Of a stretch of 64,000 bases of DNA, positions 32,736 to 46,200 are shown piece by piece. Under the pieces are notes generated by a model. The model had not been told where the DNA came from, did not search any database, and was given only the letters and a program-made list of their open reading frames with translations. Numbering within the stretch: the stretch's first letter is position 1; each line of letters begins with the position of its first letter. The stretch is from assembly GCA_021234155.1 (NCBI GenBank), contig JAJEKV010000001.1, positions 32,564,177 through 32,628,176 on the forward strand, read 5' to 3'. A program made the translations under genes and the position numbers. This stretch comes from Isoetes taiwanensis. Its lineage: Eukaryota > Streptophyta > Lycopodiopsida > Isoetales > Isoetaceae.

Positions 32736-34683
32736 TGTAAATATATTTTTGGGTGGATCTATAACATGGGCATGCCTTTTGGAATTTAGGTTTAAGGCAT
32801 CCGTAAAACTTATTCTTCCTTTGGGTGCTTTGATGGAGCAACTCAGAATTTGGCCACAGTGTTTCAAGAGCTCCATATGATATTGGGCATTTAAATATTT
32901 GGATCTTCTTTTTGTGTTGCAAGGTTAGCATCCAAAACCTGCAAATAGATAGATTGATATGTTTTGCAAAACCTCTTCTTTCTCTTTTGTAAATTATGGA
33001 TTAAGGTCAATACTCTCTGGAAAAAACTTGGATTTTGTTTTACTGATGCATGCTTGAAGTTCCCAGTTGAATTAAAGTACATTTGAGGGATCTATCTCTA
33101 TCAAAGATGAATTGCTTCATCATTGGATGCAGCCATAAGATTTTAAATAAGTAGATTATTGTTACAAGAAGAAAGTATGCCCAGTTGGCCTGCATCGCAT
33201 GGTATTGTAGATAAGGTCTTTCTATTTTCTTAGGACACTATCATACACAGTGTGCAGGCTGGCACTTTCTGGCTTAACAAAAAACATTGTGAAATTAATA
33301 CTTTTTAACAAATGTGCATACATGCAAGAATCTTGCCAGTATTCTGGCCTAAGATATAATGGATTCTATATAATTTGCTGTTGAAAGAGGCCTGAAGTAA
33401 ATTGAAAAGTGTTTCATGTCGTTTTAAAATTCTTGGACATCCATCTCACTATTAAAACTGGGATTATCATATAGAGCAATTTGAAAGATTACTTTACAAA
33501 TATGTATTTTCCATTGATTCTTCTTATGCAGCTCACAAGAAGGATTTGACATATACATAATATGCTTGGAAGTTGCTGAAACTATAGATGTTCATATTGC
33601 ATTTTCTCAAAATATTGTTTTTCTAAACGACTGTATATTCAGGTGCTTAGACCTTGGCACATGTCAATGCCTGTAAAGTACTATAGAGATATAACCTTGG
33701 CTATTGTCCATATCTTCTGAAAGCAATCAAAATTTGGTGCCATTTCCTGTTCTGTTATGTGTCTCAGTTTTTTTTTGCAAACGTAAGACTAGATTAGCAT
33801 GGACTCCCTCCAAATGCAGAACAGAATATAATGTTAGGATGTTGACATCGGAGAAGGTTTTATTGTTGGCAAAACATATGATGATCCATGGTTAGCAGAT
33901 TCTCTATATGCTGCTCAATGTCTTCTACATGGAAGCCCGTATGACAAAGGTGTATTGAGCTTCAGTTAGCTGGTTGCACTCAAATTTATCTGGGTACATG
34001 CAGTCTAATGCTTTTCTCTTTTGGAGCTTTGTTTTGACAAGTTGAAACTGGTTAGATGGAACTGGGTGACCAGATGAATAAAACAAGCTTCACATTAACA
34101 AGAAATTCAGCTTAATCCATAGTTACCCTAGTCTGGTGAACCTTTTATTGTGGTATTCAATTAGGTGTCTGCCTCTGCTTATGTGACCCACTTTTATCTA
34201 GAAAACATTTGGAGCTCTTTTAAGCAATTTGAGTTATATATCTTTGTTTGACAGTTGTTGCCATGAAAGTAATCCTGTATATTATTCTGTTTTTTGTTTA
34301 CAGAGAGCCTTTTCTTGATGGGCCCGTATAAGAAAAGCAATGGATGGCTTATTCAATCGTCTCCTTGAAAAGATTCAAAAGAAGGTTTTTGGTCGTTTGA
34401 TGCTTATACAGGGTTGCAATTTTTGACAAACATTTTCAGTATGTGTTATAGCTCCACTTATCCTAGCAGAACTAGTAAACCTGAAAATGTGGAAGCCTGT
34501 AATAATGTGCCAAAGGATTAGCAAGCTTATCTAGTCAAGACACAAATTCCAAGGAGCATTGCTATAGATAACTACTGTGCATCCGCAGTTGGTAGCCTTC
34601 AAGAACAATTTCTGAATATATTTTAGAAAAGTTTGAGTGCACAGGAGCAATCCAGACAAATGAAGTCGTTACAATTTTTTTAG
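32736..34683. other. Non-coding stretch, no gene recognised
   Basis: A/T-rich sequence with no long frame and no protein similarity I can defend. It has the look of intron sequence (scattered pyrimidine-rich AG sites), which would fit an intron between the segments at 31217 and 34684, but this is unproven. Confidence 0.3.
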
Positions 34684-34826
34684 AAACTGGAACAGTTAAT
34701 CGGCATGCAGCATCCGATCTTCAATCTCTTATGCTTGCCAGCAACAAGCGCACATGGATTGTTCCACCTGAAATTGGTGAAGTTAAGAGCCTGCAATTTC
34801 TTGATCTCTCGTTTAACCAGCTTAAA
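34684..34826 (+). pseudogene. Leucine-rich-repeat exon fragment
   Basis: The segment follows an acceptor-like tttttttag and ends at a donor gtgagc. It codes for about 47 residues including L-M-L-A-S-N, then I-V-P-P-E-I-G-E-V and L-Q-F-L-D-L-S-F-N-Q-L. This is the plant extracellular-type LRR pattern (L-x-L-x-x-N, P-P-E-I-G, L-D-L-S-x-N-x-L). No kinase, signal peptide or further LRRs are visible nearby, so it is an orphan fragment or one exon of a mostly intronic gene. Confidence 0.5.
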
Positions 34827-36802
34827 GTGAGCTGCTTGCAATAATAGAAAATCTCCAGAATTTAAGTTATTTTTGTCTTCGGTTCTCTTCTAGATCAATC
34901 TTATAATAAGAAGATTGAATCGTTTTGGCATTCTGCATTTTATAAATAATGAAGAATATAAATCTAGAAGTATTGCATGAATGCTCTTTGCAGGGTATCT
35001 AATTTTCAAAGGATCATACATTGAGCAGAGCAAATAATCGTGTTGGACAATATTGCATGACCGACCATCTCCATGATGCATATCATAAATTTGTTCTTAT
35101 CATATGGAAAGCTATTGGGTTAATGGGTCATGTTTTATTCATATGCATTTTGAATAACCATTTTGCATAGATATATTGGCAACTACAGAGGTTAGAATTC
35201 TCTATGCTCAAACACAGTTCAATTTTGTATGTTCAGGAACTTAGATTCTTTTGATTTAACGCAAAACATCTTTCGTAACGAGTTGTTATGGTCAATATTC
35301 TTCTATCGTGCGGGCAATGAACACAAGGCAACAAAATACAGGTTCAAATTTTGCATGTTCTAGCATGTATAGACGAGTTGGGGAAGGGAAACTTTCGCGG
35401 CGGCTTTGGCCGCTGCGATAAGTTTCTTGTAATAGCTTAAAAGCCATTCTAATCCACCTTTCATTAAAGGTCCCTAACAATTAATATAAACTCTCAAAGA
35501 AAATCTTTTTCTTTTGCCAATGATTAAAACGCATAAAAATCTAATTTTTTATTAAAACTTTTTTTTCTAACCAAAATTTTGTAAAAAACATTTGCCAACG
35601 TAATAGGGTGAGGATTCCCTTAAAAAAGGTCTCTTTCGTCTTTTTCAAATATAAATATAATACAATACCGTCAATTAGCAAAAAAGAAAAAAGAAAAAAA
35701 AGAGAGAGAGAGACAGAGAGAGAAAAAGTTTATCCCCATACCATGACATAAACACATGTACAATGCTACACAAATAAAGAAATACAAATTGCATATTGGA
35801 CACGGTATATCCTATTTCTTGTTATCTTTTATATCCTTGTGTAACAACCATATACACATGATGTATGGATAGGTGCTACATATTCACATTACTGAGAGAA
35901 TCCCTAACCAACTTAAAAGACTATTTCCAACTAAAACGTGCTTAACTTGAAAGACATTTAGAAGATCGATTAAAGGATTTCTTTAACTTATCACATTACC
36001 AATGACCATTAACTAACTTCTCTAGCTTATATTATCAATGATCATTAACTAACTTCTCTAGCTTGTCATACAAAAACTTTTGTGGTGCTTTTGTTTAAGG
36101 GTGCTTTTTGTGCCCTTAAAACAATATTAGATAAGGAAGCAAAAACAAAAAAGAATAAGCTTTAGGTCTGAAAGACTTAGTTGTAGCCATCAAACAGAAG
36201 GATTTAAGCCTTTGCAATTTGTCTAGAGGGCGGAATCAGTAGAGGGCGGAATCAATGGGAAATTGGAACTTCATAAAGAAAACTCCAAAGATGAGAACAT
36301 CCCAAATTATGCACATAATAGATAGATAGATATTATTTTAACGTCCACGAGGATCCTACAACGATAAGAACCCTCTCCACCACTAGCACATTTTAGAATA
36401 TCACAAACTTTATTGCACGAGAAAATATTCTATACATTTTGAGATATTCCAATGATACTAGTTCAGCCAAAAAAAAAATGGCTTCCATATCCAAAAAGCC
36501 ATTTCTGGGTGTAATCCATAATGCTAATGAGAGTCCTTCAAGGTCTTTTGTTCAAGTCTAAATATCCTCAATTTTGTGTAATAAACGACATCATGTGATA
36601 CACGATGTCCTCCTTTCTTTGTCAAGGCTTAACATCAATTATACGCGTAACTTCTTCCACCTCTTTTTAGCTGGCAAAGTACATAAACTTGATGTGCATC
36701 ACTCTGCAGCATTGGCCCAGGAAATACTTTGGGGACGATGTTTGTGTATATCTGATACTATATATAGATCTCATGTTTGAGATGCTCACTGTATTAAAGC
36801 AG
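34827..36802. other. Intergenic region downstream of TRCF
   Basis: No gene is recognised. A short (GA)n tract lies at about 35700-35725, and 'accattaactaacttctcta' occurs twice near 36004-36060. A small GC stem, cgcggcggctttggccgctgcg, here given as cgcggcggc plus its complement gccgctgcg, is at about 35397-35418. The 3' untranslated region of TRCF should start at 36802 going left. Confidence 0.35.
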
Positions 36803-39800
36803 TTATGGATAGGTGATGGCCTTGTGTTTTATGAAGGATGGTAAACTCTTCCGCATTTCAGAGAGGAAATAAAAAATGTAATCAAACTGCTGTTCTACAG
36901 TAAGCTCAAGAACTGACTGGAGCTGCAGAACAATGATGAGAATTATAAAGATGGTAGACAAGTACCTATAATATTCAAAATTCAAAAACAACTGCATGAA
37001 GTTGCAAAAGAATGACAAGAATTCATAATACCAAAATCTTTAATGTTTGAGCCCATATCACACGCATACCATATTCATATCCAAGTATGAAGCAGCTAAT
37101 CCTGAGCCTTCCTCTTTCTCTTCTTATCTTTTTATAGATTTAACATGATTTCCATCTTGAAACTAGTAACAACAAACTGTAGATGAAAGGGTCAAGAATT
37201 ACCTGAATGCAGCTATCTCGAAGGATAATAGAAATTGCAACCGTCTCAGAGTCCATCGCATCACAAAGCAATTTTAGAGCTTGGTCATCCAAATATGTTT
37301 CCATTATTATAGATCTATTTGTTGCCACAACACGATAAATTCCCAAATCGGCAGCCATTCTTTTTATAAAAATGGTCTTCAGAAGCATCTAATGAATGTA
37401 AAAACATAGCCATATGAGATCAGCATTAATTTAGTCCACCCTATAATATTTCTGACTATACCTCAATTGGAACTAACTGCTTTGCGGCATTTGTGGTAAA
37501 TGACATAAGAGCATATATACTCTCTTCAGCAGATTGTAAGGCACCACCAATCAACTTTTCAGTCTCAGGTATAGAATATGCATATGCATTTATGTCGACT
37601 TGAAGCTGTAAAAGATTGACCAGTACTTCAGACATCAGTAGACCATAATATTCTAGCTTTTATAGGTACCTGGACATCTTTAAACTCTAGCTGTGGAATA
37701 CTATGATAGTCAACCTGCCAGAGCATGCAGAAACTCTTTTAGTTCCTTAACATGGTTATAACATTATGCCCATTACATAACGTACATAAGTAATGGCAAA
37801 AAAAGTGAAAAAAACAAGAATATTGATTTCCCACTGGAAGAAAATATACTTGAGGCTTCCAAAACTAGATCAACTACATGTTTTATAAGCTGGCACTACA
37901 GAAGTATAACCTTAGAAAGAGCGTCGAAAAGCATTTCAGCATACAAGTCAACTCCAATTTTTTTAAGATCACCGCTCTGTCTTTCTCCAAAGACATTACC
38001 AATTCCACGAATGCCCATGTCCCTTTCTGCCAGCTGGAATCCTTGTCCAAGTTCACAGCACTCTTCAATTGCTGCAAGCCTCCGCTATAGACAGACATGT
38101 GATATTGTTAATGATCTTCTAAATATAGAAAGCATAGAGGTGAATATTTGCACTGCGACGCCACAAAAACACACATAAAGGATAAGTGCATCGTACTTTA
38201 AGAACAAGCACATGAGTATGTGCATGCTGAAGCTTCAGCTGTTTTCTGCTTAATTCCCCACTTGAGTATCTAACTAAAGTTATGCATATCTGTTGTGTTT
38301 GAATATCTAAATCTAACTTTACTAACATAACTGAACTGTATACTAACACCAAAATATAGAAGAGCAGTTGATATGTGGCCATGTTATCATGAGGTGTGGC
38401 TCATAATAAAATACCAATACTTATATGTGAGAGAAGGAGAAGCAAAATTTCATGAAATGTACCCAAGTATTGAAATAGATTTGAGGAAGCTTGTGCTAAT
38501 ATCTGCAAATAATTCCAAAACAAATGAATTCTTACAGAAGCCTCAGTTGTCAAAAATTCCTTTCGAGGATGGAATAGATAAGCATGCGCTTCTTGGCCTG
38601 ACCTCCCAACTCTGCCACGGAGCTGCAAAAAGATCAGATAACTAATAAATTAATTTATTAAAATACAATAAAGGTAGAATTTCAAGAGAACCTAGCAAAG
38701 CAGCAAATCCCTTTATTTTGCAATTAACGAAAGAAGAAAATGCTTTATAATACAAAAGCACAGGCAGTCATTGCAAAAGAGAAGAGATGATAGCAAGGGA
38801 TCAAAAGTTGATATCAGAACATAGTTATATTGGAGGATGATGTCCTCCTAACAGGTTGTGGTTATCTGGTCTCATAGACCCTATGGGCCTTTAACAGATG
38901 TTAAAAGAATCTTTCTTTTTTCTGACAGAAGATAACTTTTAATGGTTAAGCACACATATGTGCTGACATGGCAGCCTATGTACCTATGTAGGACCATAGT
39001 TTATATGTCTTGGCATCCGTTTAAGTATGCCTCCAGCTGACTAGGTTAGGATATAGTTAGCATATTAAGGTAATCACGTGCTGTGCTCTACACGTCACAT
39101 ATGTGACCATCTTTTGTAACACCAAAAGAAAACATCCAATCCATCATCTTTCATTTTCTGAGTTTTCACTCCGGCTTTGTTTCTCTCTTGTTCTTTGCTG
39201 TTGGTTCTAGCCTAGATCATAAGTTTTCTCATTTTCAACTATAAACTCAGGCAATCCAAAAATTCTATATGCTGCTGCTGTGAGAAGCAAGTTTATTCTG
39301 GCTCTTCTGATGCCCATTGTACATTTTCAAGTTATAAATTTGTCCTGAGTACAGAATGGGACATCCTTATTCCGTTACAAAGGCATGAATGAGGTTCTGG
39401 AATCAAAATTGGATTCGAACCAACATCATCATTGAGGTTTAAATGTTTTCCCTTCTTCATCCATCATGCAAACATTGAATTTCAAGGCTGAGGGAAAAGA
39501 GAGATGCAAAAAGAAACATCAAGAAGCAAGTAGCGTGAGGAAGACACGAGGACAGAAGCGTAAGCAGACCACCTCGCTTATGCCATTCTCGTTTCAAACA
39601 TCCTTTGTCCTTGCCTTGGAAAATGATACTTATTTGCACCTCTTTCGTCTGCAATCTCATCCCAGACCTTGTTAACCAAATCATGTTATTGTTAGCAAAT
39701 GCATATCAGACTGCTCCATGCAACTTGATCGAGGTCTGCGCTTTGATAATCATCCTCCTGAAGATCAGGAACTGGTAACCAGAATACATCATCTATCACT

Positions 39801-42732
39801 ACTGCTTTTGGCAATTCAGAACTGTAACCCTGTTCAAACCTGAACTGTCAATAAGAGTAAGAAATGGCTTACAGTCTGCCGTTTATCCGAACTTCAGAAA
39901 TGTATGCTGAGTGATATATATTCCATTGGCTTCCTGTTAGACTCTAAACCCCGACTGTAGTACATGAGCCCAAGGCCAGTGATTTCAAAATGCGGACTTA
40001 GAATTTTGAAGGGAAAATTCCAAATATACCCCTCAAGTTTGCAAACATTCCAAAACATACCCACAGAAATAGGGTATTTTGTTTAAATGGCAATAACATT
40101 TTTTTAATCGACCAAATAAAAAGTACCCTTCATGAGACTAATAGGCGAGAGTGGGATCTATCCAGCAGCAGTAGAATCGTCTAAAATTGAGTTGGAATCT
40201 TCAAGTTACAGGGTTCCAAAAAAATCCGTGATTAAAAACAACTAAAATGAGCATAACTTGTGAATTTCAACTCCTATTTAGATGAATTTGATCTTGTTGG
40301 AAAGATCTTATTCTGATCTATAATATTCGTGAAGACAACTTTTGAAGTGGAGAAGCTACAAAAACTATATTACTATATTTCTAAAAATGTTCTTTATTTG
40401 GAGGGTATTTTTAAAATATTTGCAAACTTGAGGGGGATATTTGGAATTTTCTCAACTTTGAAGTTTAAATTGCAGTCAGCACAAGATATTCAAGTAAATT
40501 ATTGACCTTTTGATTCCAGCACCTAGGGTCCTGCTTAAGACCATATAAGCCTCTTTTAAGCTTACACACAAAATCAGGATGCTCCTTGTCTCGAAATCCA
40601 GGTGGCTGTTGCATAAAAAATTCCTCATCCAAGTCCCCATTTAAAAAAGCTACCTTGAAATCTAAATGATAGACTGGCCAATGTTTGTAAGCTGCAAGAG
40701 CTAAGACTGCTCTCAAGGTATCCATTCATACAACAGGAGAAAAACCTCAGCATAATCAAACTCCTCCTGCTAAGTAATACCCGTAGCCACCAACCTAGAT
40801 TTATGTTTGGATAAAGTGCCATCAGAATAATACTTTGTTCAATACACCCATTTTGCTCCAACAATATTCTTGTGAGCAGGCTTAGGGACCAGTTGCCATG
40901 TACCTTGCTGGTGCAGTATATTAATATTTGCTTCCAAGCATGTACCCAATGAGGATCTTTGGTGGCAGCCTGATGATAAGCTGAAGGATGTGCATGTGCC
41001 AAAATTCTGTCATAAGAGCAAAGTTGCGATATGCGGAAGACCTACATGTCTTCAAGATCATCTCAGGGCATCTTGAGATTCAGGATAGACAAGTAACTCA
41101 GCTTGATTTACAGAAGGTACAGACAGTGGAGATTCAGATGGTGCGTTGTGGAGTGACAAATCAAGAGGTTCAAACGGTTGATAAGGAGTAAAAATGACAG
41201 ACACGTGTGAAGTACTTGGAGAAAAACCATCTAGGTCACTATAAATAGTAACAGTAGGTCTAACTTGGATAGAGTGCTGGATGATGCTGCAGCAGGGGAT
41301 CTCCTCGGCAGGCAAAAAAACTGCACTAAATTCTATTCCAGGCCCATACCATGTAGACTTTGGATCAATACATAGTAATAAAGATACAATGTAGGATAAA
41401 AGCATCTAAGCTAGATCTCTAGCTAATGAAAACAACAAACTAAAAAGAGGCATGACTCTGGCTTATAAATGAATGCCATGTCAGCAACAAGCATGCAATC
41501 CCAGATCAGCAAGCATGCTGCAGCATCATCACCAGGCATGTAACAAATGCTAACAGGACTCTGACCCACCTCCAGGGGCAAAGTGACCCAGCGGAGTTTC
41601 CTTAAGGGTGTCTAAAAGAGCAGCTCAAGCAATCATCCTTCAAACGAAAGGGAACAACAGTATCATCACATACTTTGTTCAACTACTAAGGGAAACACCT
41701 GAGTTACTTAATCTTTGATATTTCAATTCTATATTGATTTTGTACGTACATTACATGTTACTACAATGAGCATTACTTGCTCCTAGCTGTTCATACTTTA
41801 GAATTGTATTATTGGTCTCATGGACCCCATCAGTTTTCTGTAGACGTTCATAAATCTTCTTTCTTTCTTTCTTTAGCAGCATGTGACGGTTAGAGCCATC
41901 TTGTAAAAGACAAGATGAAGAAGCATACTTGAATAAAGGGGTATCATGATCCCAGAAGGTCCAATGCAAGCAGAAATAATGTCATTTCCTGCACTTACGG
42001 ATGAGGATCATAATATTGAAGACTCGTTAAAGAAAAAGAAATTCATGATCTCAAGGGAGTTACAATAGCAATTTCCAAGAAAGTGAAGTAGTTAGCAATG
42101 AGAAAACATAAAGAGTCCTTTCAGTAAGAAAACAAATAGAGCCTAATGTTGATATTAGGGCATATTTGAAAGCGGTCAGAAAGGCAATCTCCATCAATTC
42201 GAACACCTAATTTAGTTTCGCTTGCAATACATTTTTACTGGTATAGATCACCATATTGGACTATGAGATTCATGCACTCCAAGCTTTCATAACGTTGTTG
42301 GTCTAATAGATCTTTAAGTAGGCGATGGTGAGAATATGTCTTTTTGTCTCTCTTTCATCTAAGTCAAATGATGATAAGATGATAGTGGACTCATCACAGA
42401 AGAGGAAGTATCCTGACCCTAAGGGGGTGACTTTGGCACTGTCTAAGAAGATAAAACGATAAGCAGCCATGAAACATAAAAAGTCTTTCCAGAAGAGGCC
42501 AAGCATCAAGCATCAAAGCAAGCCAAGAAGGGGTATTATGAATTACTTTGCAGCAATCACAGGAACGAATGGGCTATCTCCATCAAACCCTATCTGAGCA
42601 GATTTTTAGATTTTCAATTGTTAAACTCAATATTTTTGTTTCCATACTGTAGATAACAGGAGGGGTTTCCTCCTAAAGGTCTTGAATTCTGTTTGTGTTA
42701 TGTTTATCCTTCGGGTCTTACATAGACGTTAA

Positions 42733-42828
<96 letters not shown>

Positions 42829-43205
42829 AGACAAACGATGATAAGAGGTTAGTAGACTCACCACAGAAGAGGAAGTATCCTGACCCTAAAGGGGTAACTT
42901 TGGCACTGTCTAAGAAGATAAAACGATCAGCAGCCATGAAACATAAAAAGTCTTTCCAGAAGAGGCCAAGCAGCAAGCAGCAAAGCAGGCCAAGAAGGGG
43001 TATTATGAAGTATTTTGCAGCAGTCACAGGAACGAATGGGCTGTCTCCATCAAATCCTATCTGAGCAGATTTTTTGATTTTCAATTGTTAAACTTAATAT
43101 TTTCGTTTCCATACTTTAGATAACAGGAGGGTTTTCCTCCTGAAGGTCTTGAATTCTGTTTATGTTATGGTCTCATAGACCCTTCGGGTCTTACGTAGAC
43201 GTTAA

Positions 43206-43255
<50 letters not shown>

Positions 43256-46200
43256 ATCCTTAGGATGCTAACGCATGAATTAACAAATTGTATTATCACA
43301 ATTTTTGCAGTTCAATATTCTACCCAACATCATGCCACAAAGCTATGACAAAGTTACCACTGCCATGAAGCCTACCTGATATATTTGGGCAAGACCAAGT
43401 AAATGTGCATCCTCTATTATGATGGTGTTGACAGTTGCAACGTCCAGGCCATTTTCGATGATAGATGTGCAGAGAAGAATTTGTATTCCTCCCTCTGTAA
43501 ACTCCTCCATTGTCTTATCCAACTCCTTGGCACTTTGCTACATGGTAGAGAGGTTCAAGCATTGTATATCAGAATGTGCAAATTAGAAAAAAAAACTACC
43601 CAAAGCCTATACTGTTTATCCCACTGATGCAAGAGAACTGAGGTAGCTTAATGCATTTGGTTTTGGAGTTATTTGTTAGAAATCAGAAACATTCACTCTA
43701 ACCCTATTTCCTGCTATGCAATGATTTACTTTTCTAGTTCACGTCATCGCATGTAACTATAAGTAGTCCATGCATCACATATGTCACACATCGCATGTTT
43801 TTTATTCAACTTAGTTCATCCATCCTCTAGTGCAATTAGGAGTTACACATCATTTAACTCTAATTACATTTTCAATATTTCATCCTGATATTGGTCCAAC
43901 ACAGGAGTCCTTGCGTGCCTGCACAAATTAACAGTTCCAGCCACGTAACTGTTGTGCTAAGAGCTGGACAGCATTTCTAACCTATCTACTTGTCTCACAA
44001 CCAAGTCGTTAAATATTTCGAACTGTGGAAGAGATGCACAAGCAAGGATGCTACTATAGGTCTAAGCACTGATGTACTTTACATACACTGGTTAACGAGG
44101 TATCTCACTCACCCACTGGTAAGGACAACAATGACAGCTCCTCATACTCTTGCAGGTTGCACTATTCCTCTAAGCTTGACAATCCAAAGCCTTTTATCAT
44201 GGGGAAGAAGTTAAGCACAGTTCTTATACTATCTCTTCAGTTGGCGTAGAGCATTCTTTTTGTAACCATGAAAGTGTCGAGAAGAAGAAAGCGGACGGTA
44301 AAGGATAAACATAAGCAGTCCTTCAAAAGAGAAAACAAGTCTGACATTACTTTATACTTTGAGCCCGTGGCCAAGAAGACAAAAGTTTCTTAATCTCATT
44401 GTTTTAGTTTTCTTTTTCCTTTTTTATGCAATATCTCTAGGTGGCTGCAAATGCGCCCCTAGCTGGACATGATTGATGTATATTTGGTCTCATAGACCCA
44501 AGCGGTCTCTCGTAGACGTTAATATAATCTTTCTTTCTTTTTGTACATGCTTTCCTCCCGACGATCTGAGTTGCTTTTCTATGTCGGGTTACTTTTCTAC
44601 AATACATCGCATACCTTTTACATAGCATGTTGTATACTACGTGTGGTATACAGGCACCATAAAACAAATTTGTAACAAATTGCCATTTCGGCCAAGCATT
44701 CCTAGGGATAGACTAATCTCTTTGAGGTTTTTGTATTTGGGATTCACAAAGGTCAAACCTCCCACAAGCATAGGACTTTATTCGTTACAAACTCAAGGGG
44801 GAAATGGAACCACCTTTCCATGTGCAATTGCTATTCCGACATCTGGGAAACTTGACTTGAGCAGTGCCTGGACGTCCTTTATGCCTGCCACAATATTTAA
44901 TCAGATTTTTAAAGCATAAAAAATGAGTACACTACTTGTAATGGACTGTTACGGGACTGCTCCTATGCAGCTGCAAGTGCAGACAAAGACTGAGAAATTT
45001 GTTGAAGATTGTTCACGATAGAATGCAACAGAATTACTACATATCATGATTAGGGAACATAAAACAAATTTTAGGATTAAGTATGATATGTTATCCGCTT
45101 GTTTCTATAGAGCAAGTCTAATTAGAAATCCTATTGGCATGAACAAGACAAGCAGAATTCAAATAACTGCACCTTGAATACGTGGTACCACATAAAATAC
45201 TTGCCCCATGCGGTCCAACTCATATCTGATAGCCCTTTCCATCTTTTCTTTATTATACTCGCAAACGTGTGTTTTTATTGGCCGTCTTTCAGGTGGCGGT
45301 GTGGCAATTAAGCTGAATAAGAAGTGTCCAAGTCAATACTCGGTAGGAAAAACCTTTTCCTGCATCAAATCACACTACATGTATATTGTTCAGAAAGTAA
45401 GCAGCTCCCAGCACTTGACATACTCGCTTTATATTAACAGCCCACAAAATACAACTCAACTAATTGGTCAAAATTTGACATCTAAACAATAAAAGGGTGA
45501 ACCATAAAATGCGACCTCATGATTAGCTACAATGGAAACATGGAAAATTTAAGGAAGTGGAAAGCCTCGATTTATGACTTTTATGCCCAATGCTATTGGG
45601 ATTTCGACCTCGCATTGCTATGGCGCAGGAAAGTGACAAAAATCCAATGGTCTAGGCAGCAAGCAACATTGAAGCAAGGCAAGGTAGGTAGGTAGGTAGG
45701 TAGGTAGCTAGGTAGGTAGGTAGGTAGATGTTGGATTACTAGAATTCGTGGAGCAAGCAAAAGAACAGTTGAATTCCAAGATAAGTTCTCCTGTCTTGAC
45801 CTAATATTTGAAACTGCTTTTTAGAAGAAAGCAAGAATCAGACAATTGTTCGTGATGCTGCACCTTGGAATCTTACTGGAGCAAGAAAGAGGTGAGCTAA
45901 TCCTACTAGTGTCTCCTTCAACGCAATTGCAGGAACAACATTGGCAAAAGATGAAGACAGCCCATGCAACATGGGTTGGATCACACATTTATTATCTACC
46001 TTACTGCTAGATCCTTTGATCCACTGATCCAAGACAATCATGCATGCTTTTTCAATGATCAAGCTTAACTGCATACATGGCCCGTGTGTTGTTAGCATTT
46101 TGATACGCAGTTTGAAGCTTCTCCCATGCTGCTAAAAAGGTCCTTAACCCTGCATTATGACTAGCAGCAGTGGGATCATTGCTCATTTTAATTATTCCCA

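Noticed and set aside
34890-36780. Short frames of 60-70 residues downstream of TRCF
   Set aside because: All are at the length expected by chance in A/T-rich DNA, and no motif or splice context supports them.
37883-38098. 71-residue minus-strand frame starting M-S-V-Y-S-G
   Set aside because: It lies in a different frame over TRCF exon 10 (38084-37911), whose real frame matches the protein family.
39405-39425. Possible tRNA T-arm (gattcgaaccaac)
   Set aside because: I could not find matching acceptor, D and anticodon arms on either strand.
42704-43084. 126-residue minus-strand frame with a long R-E repeat
   Set aside because: It is produced by the (CT)n tract; the rest is antisense to the LINE 3' end.
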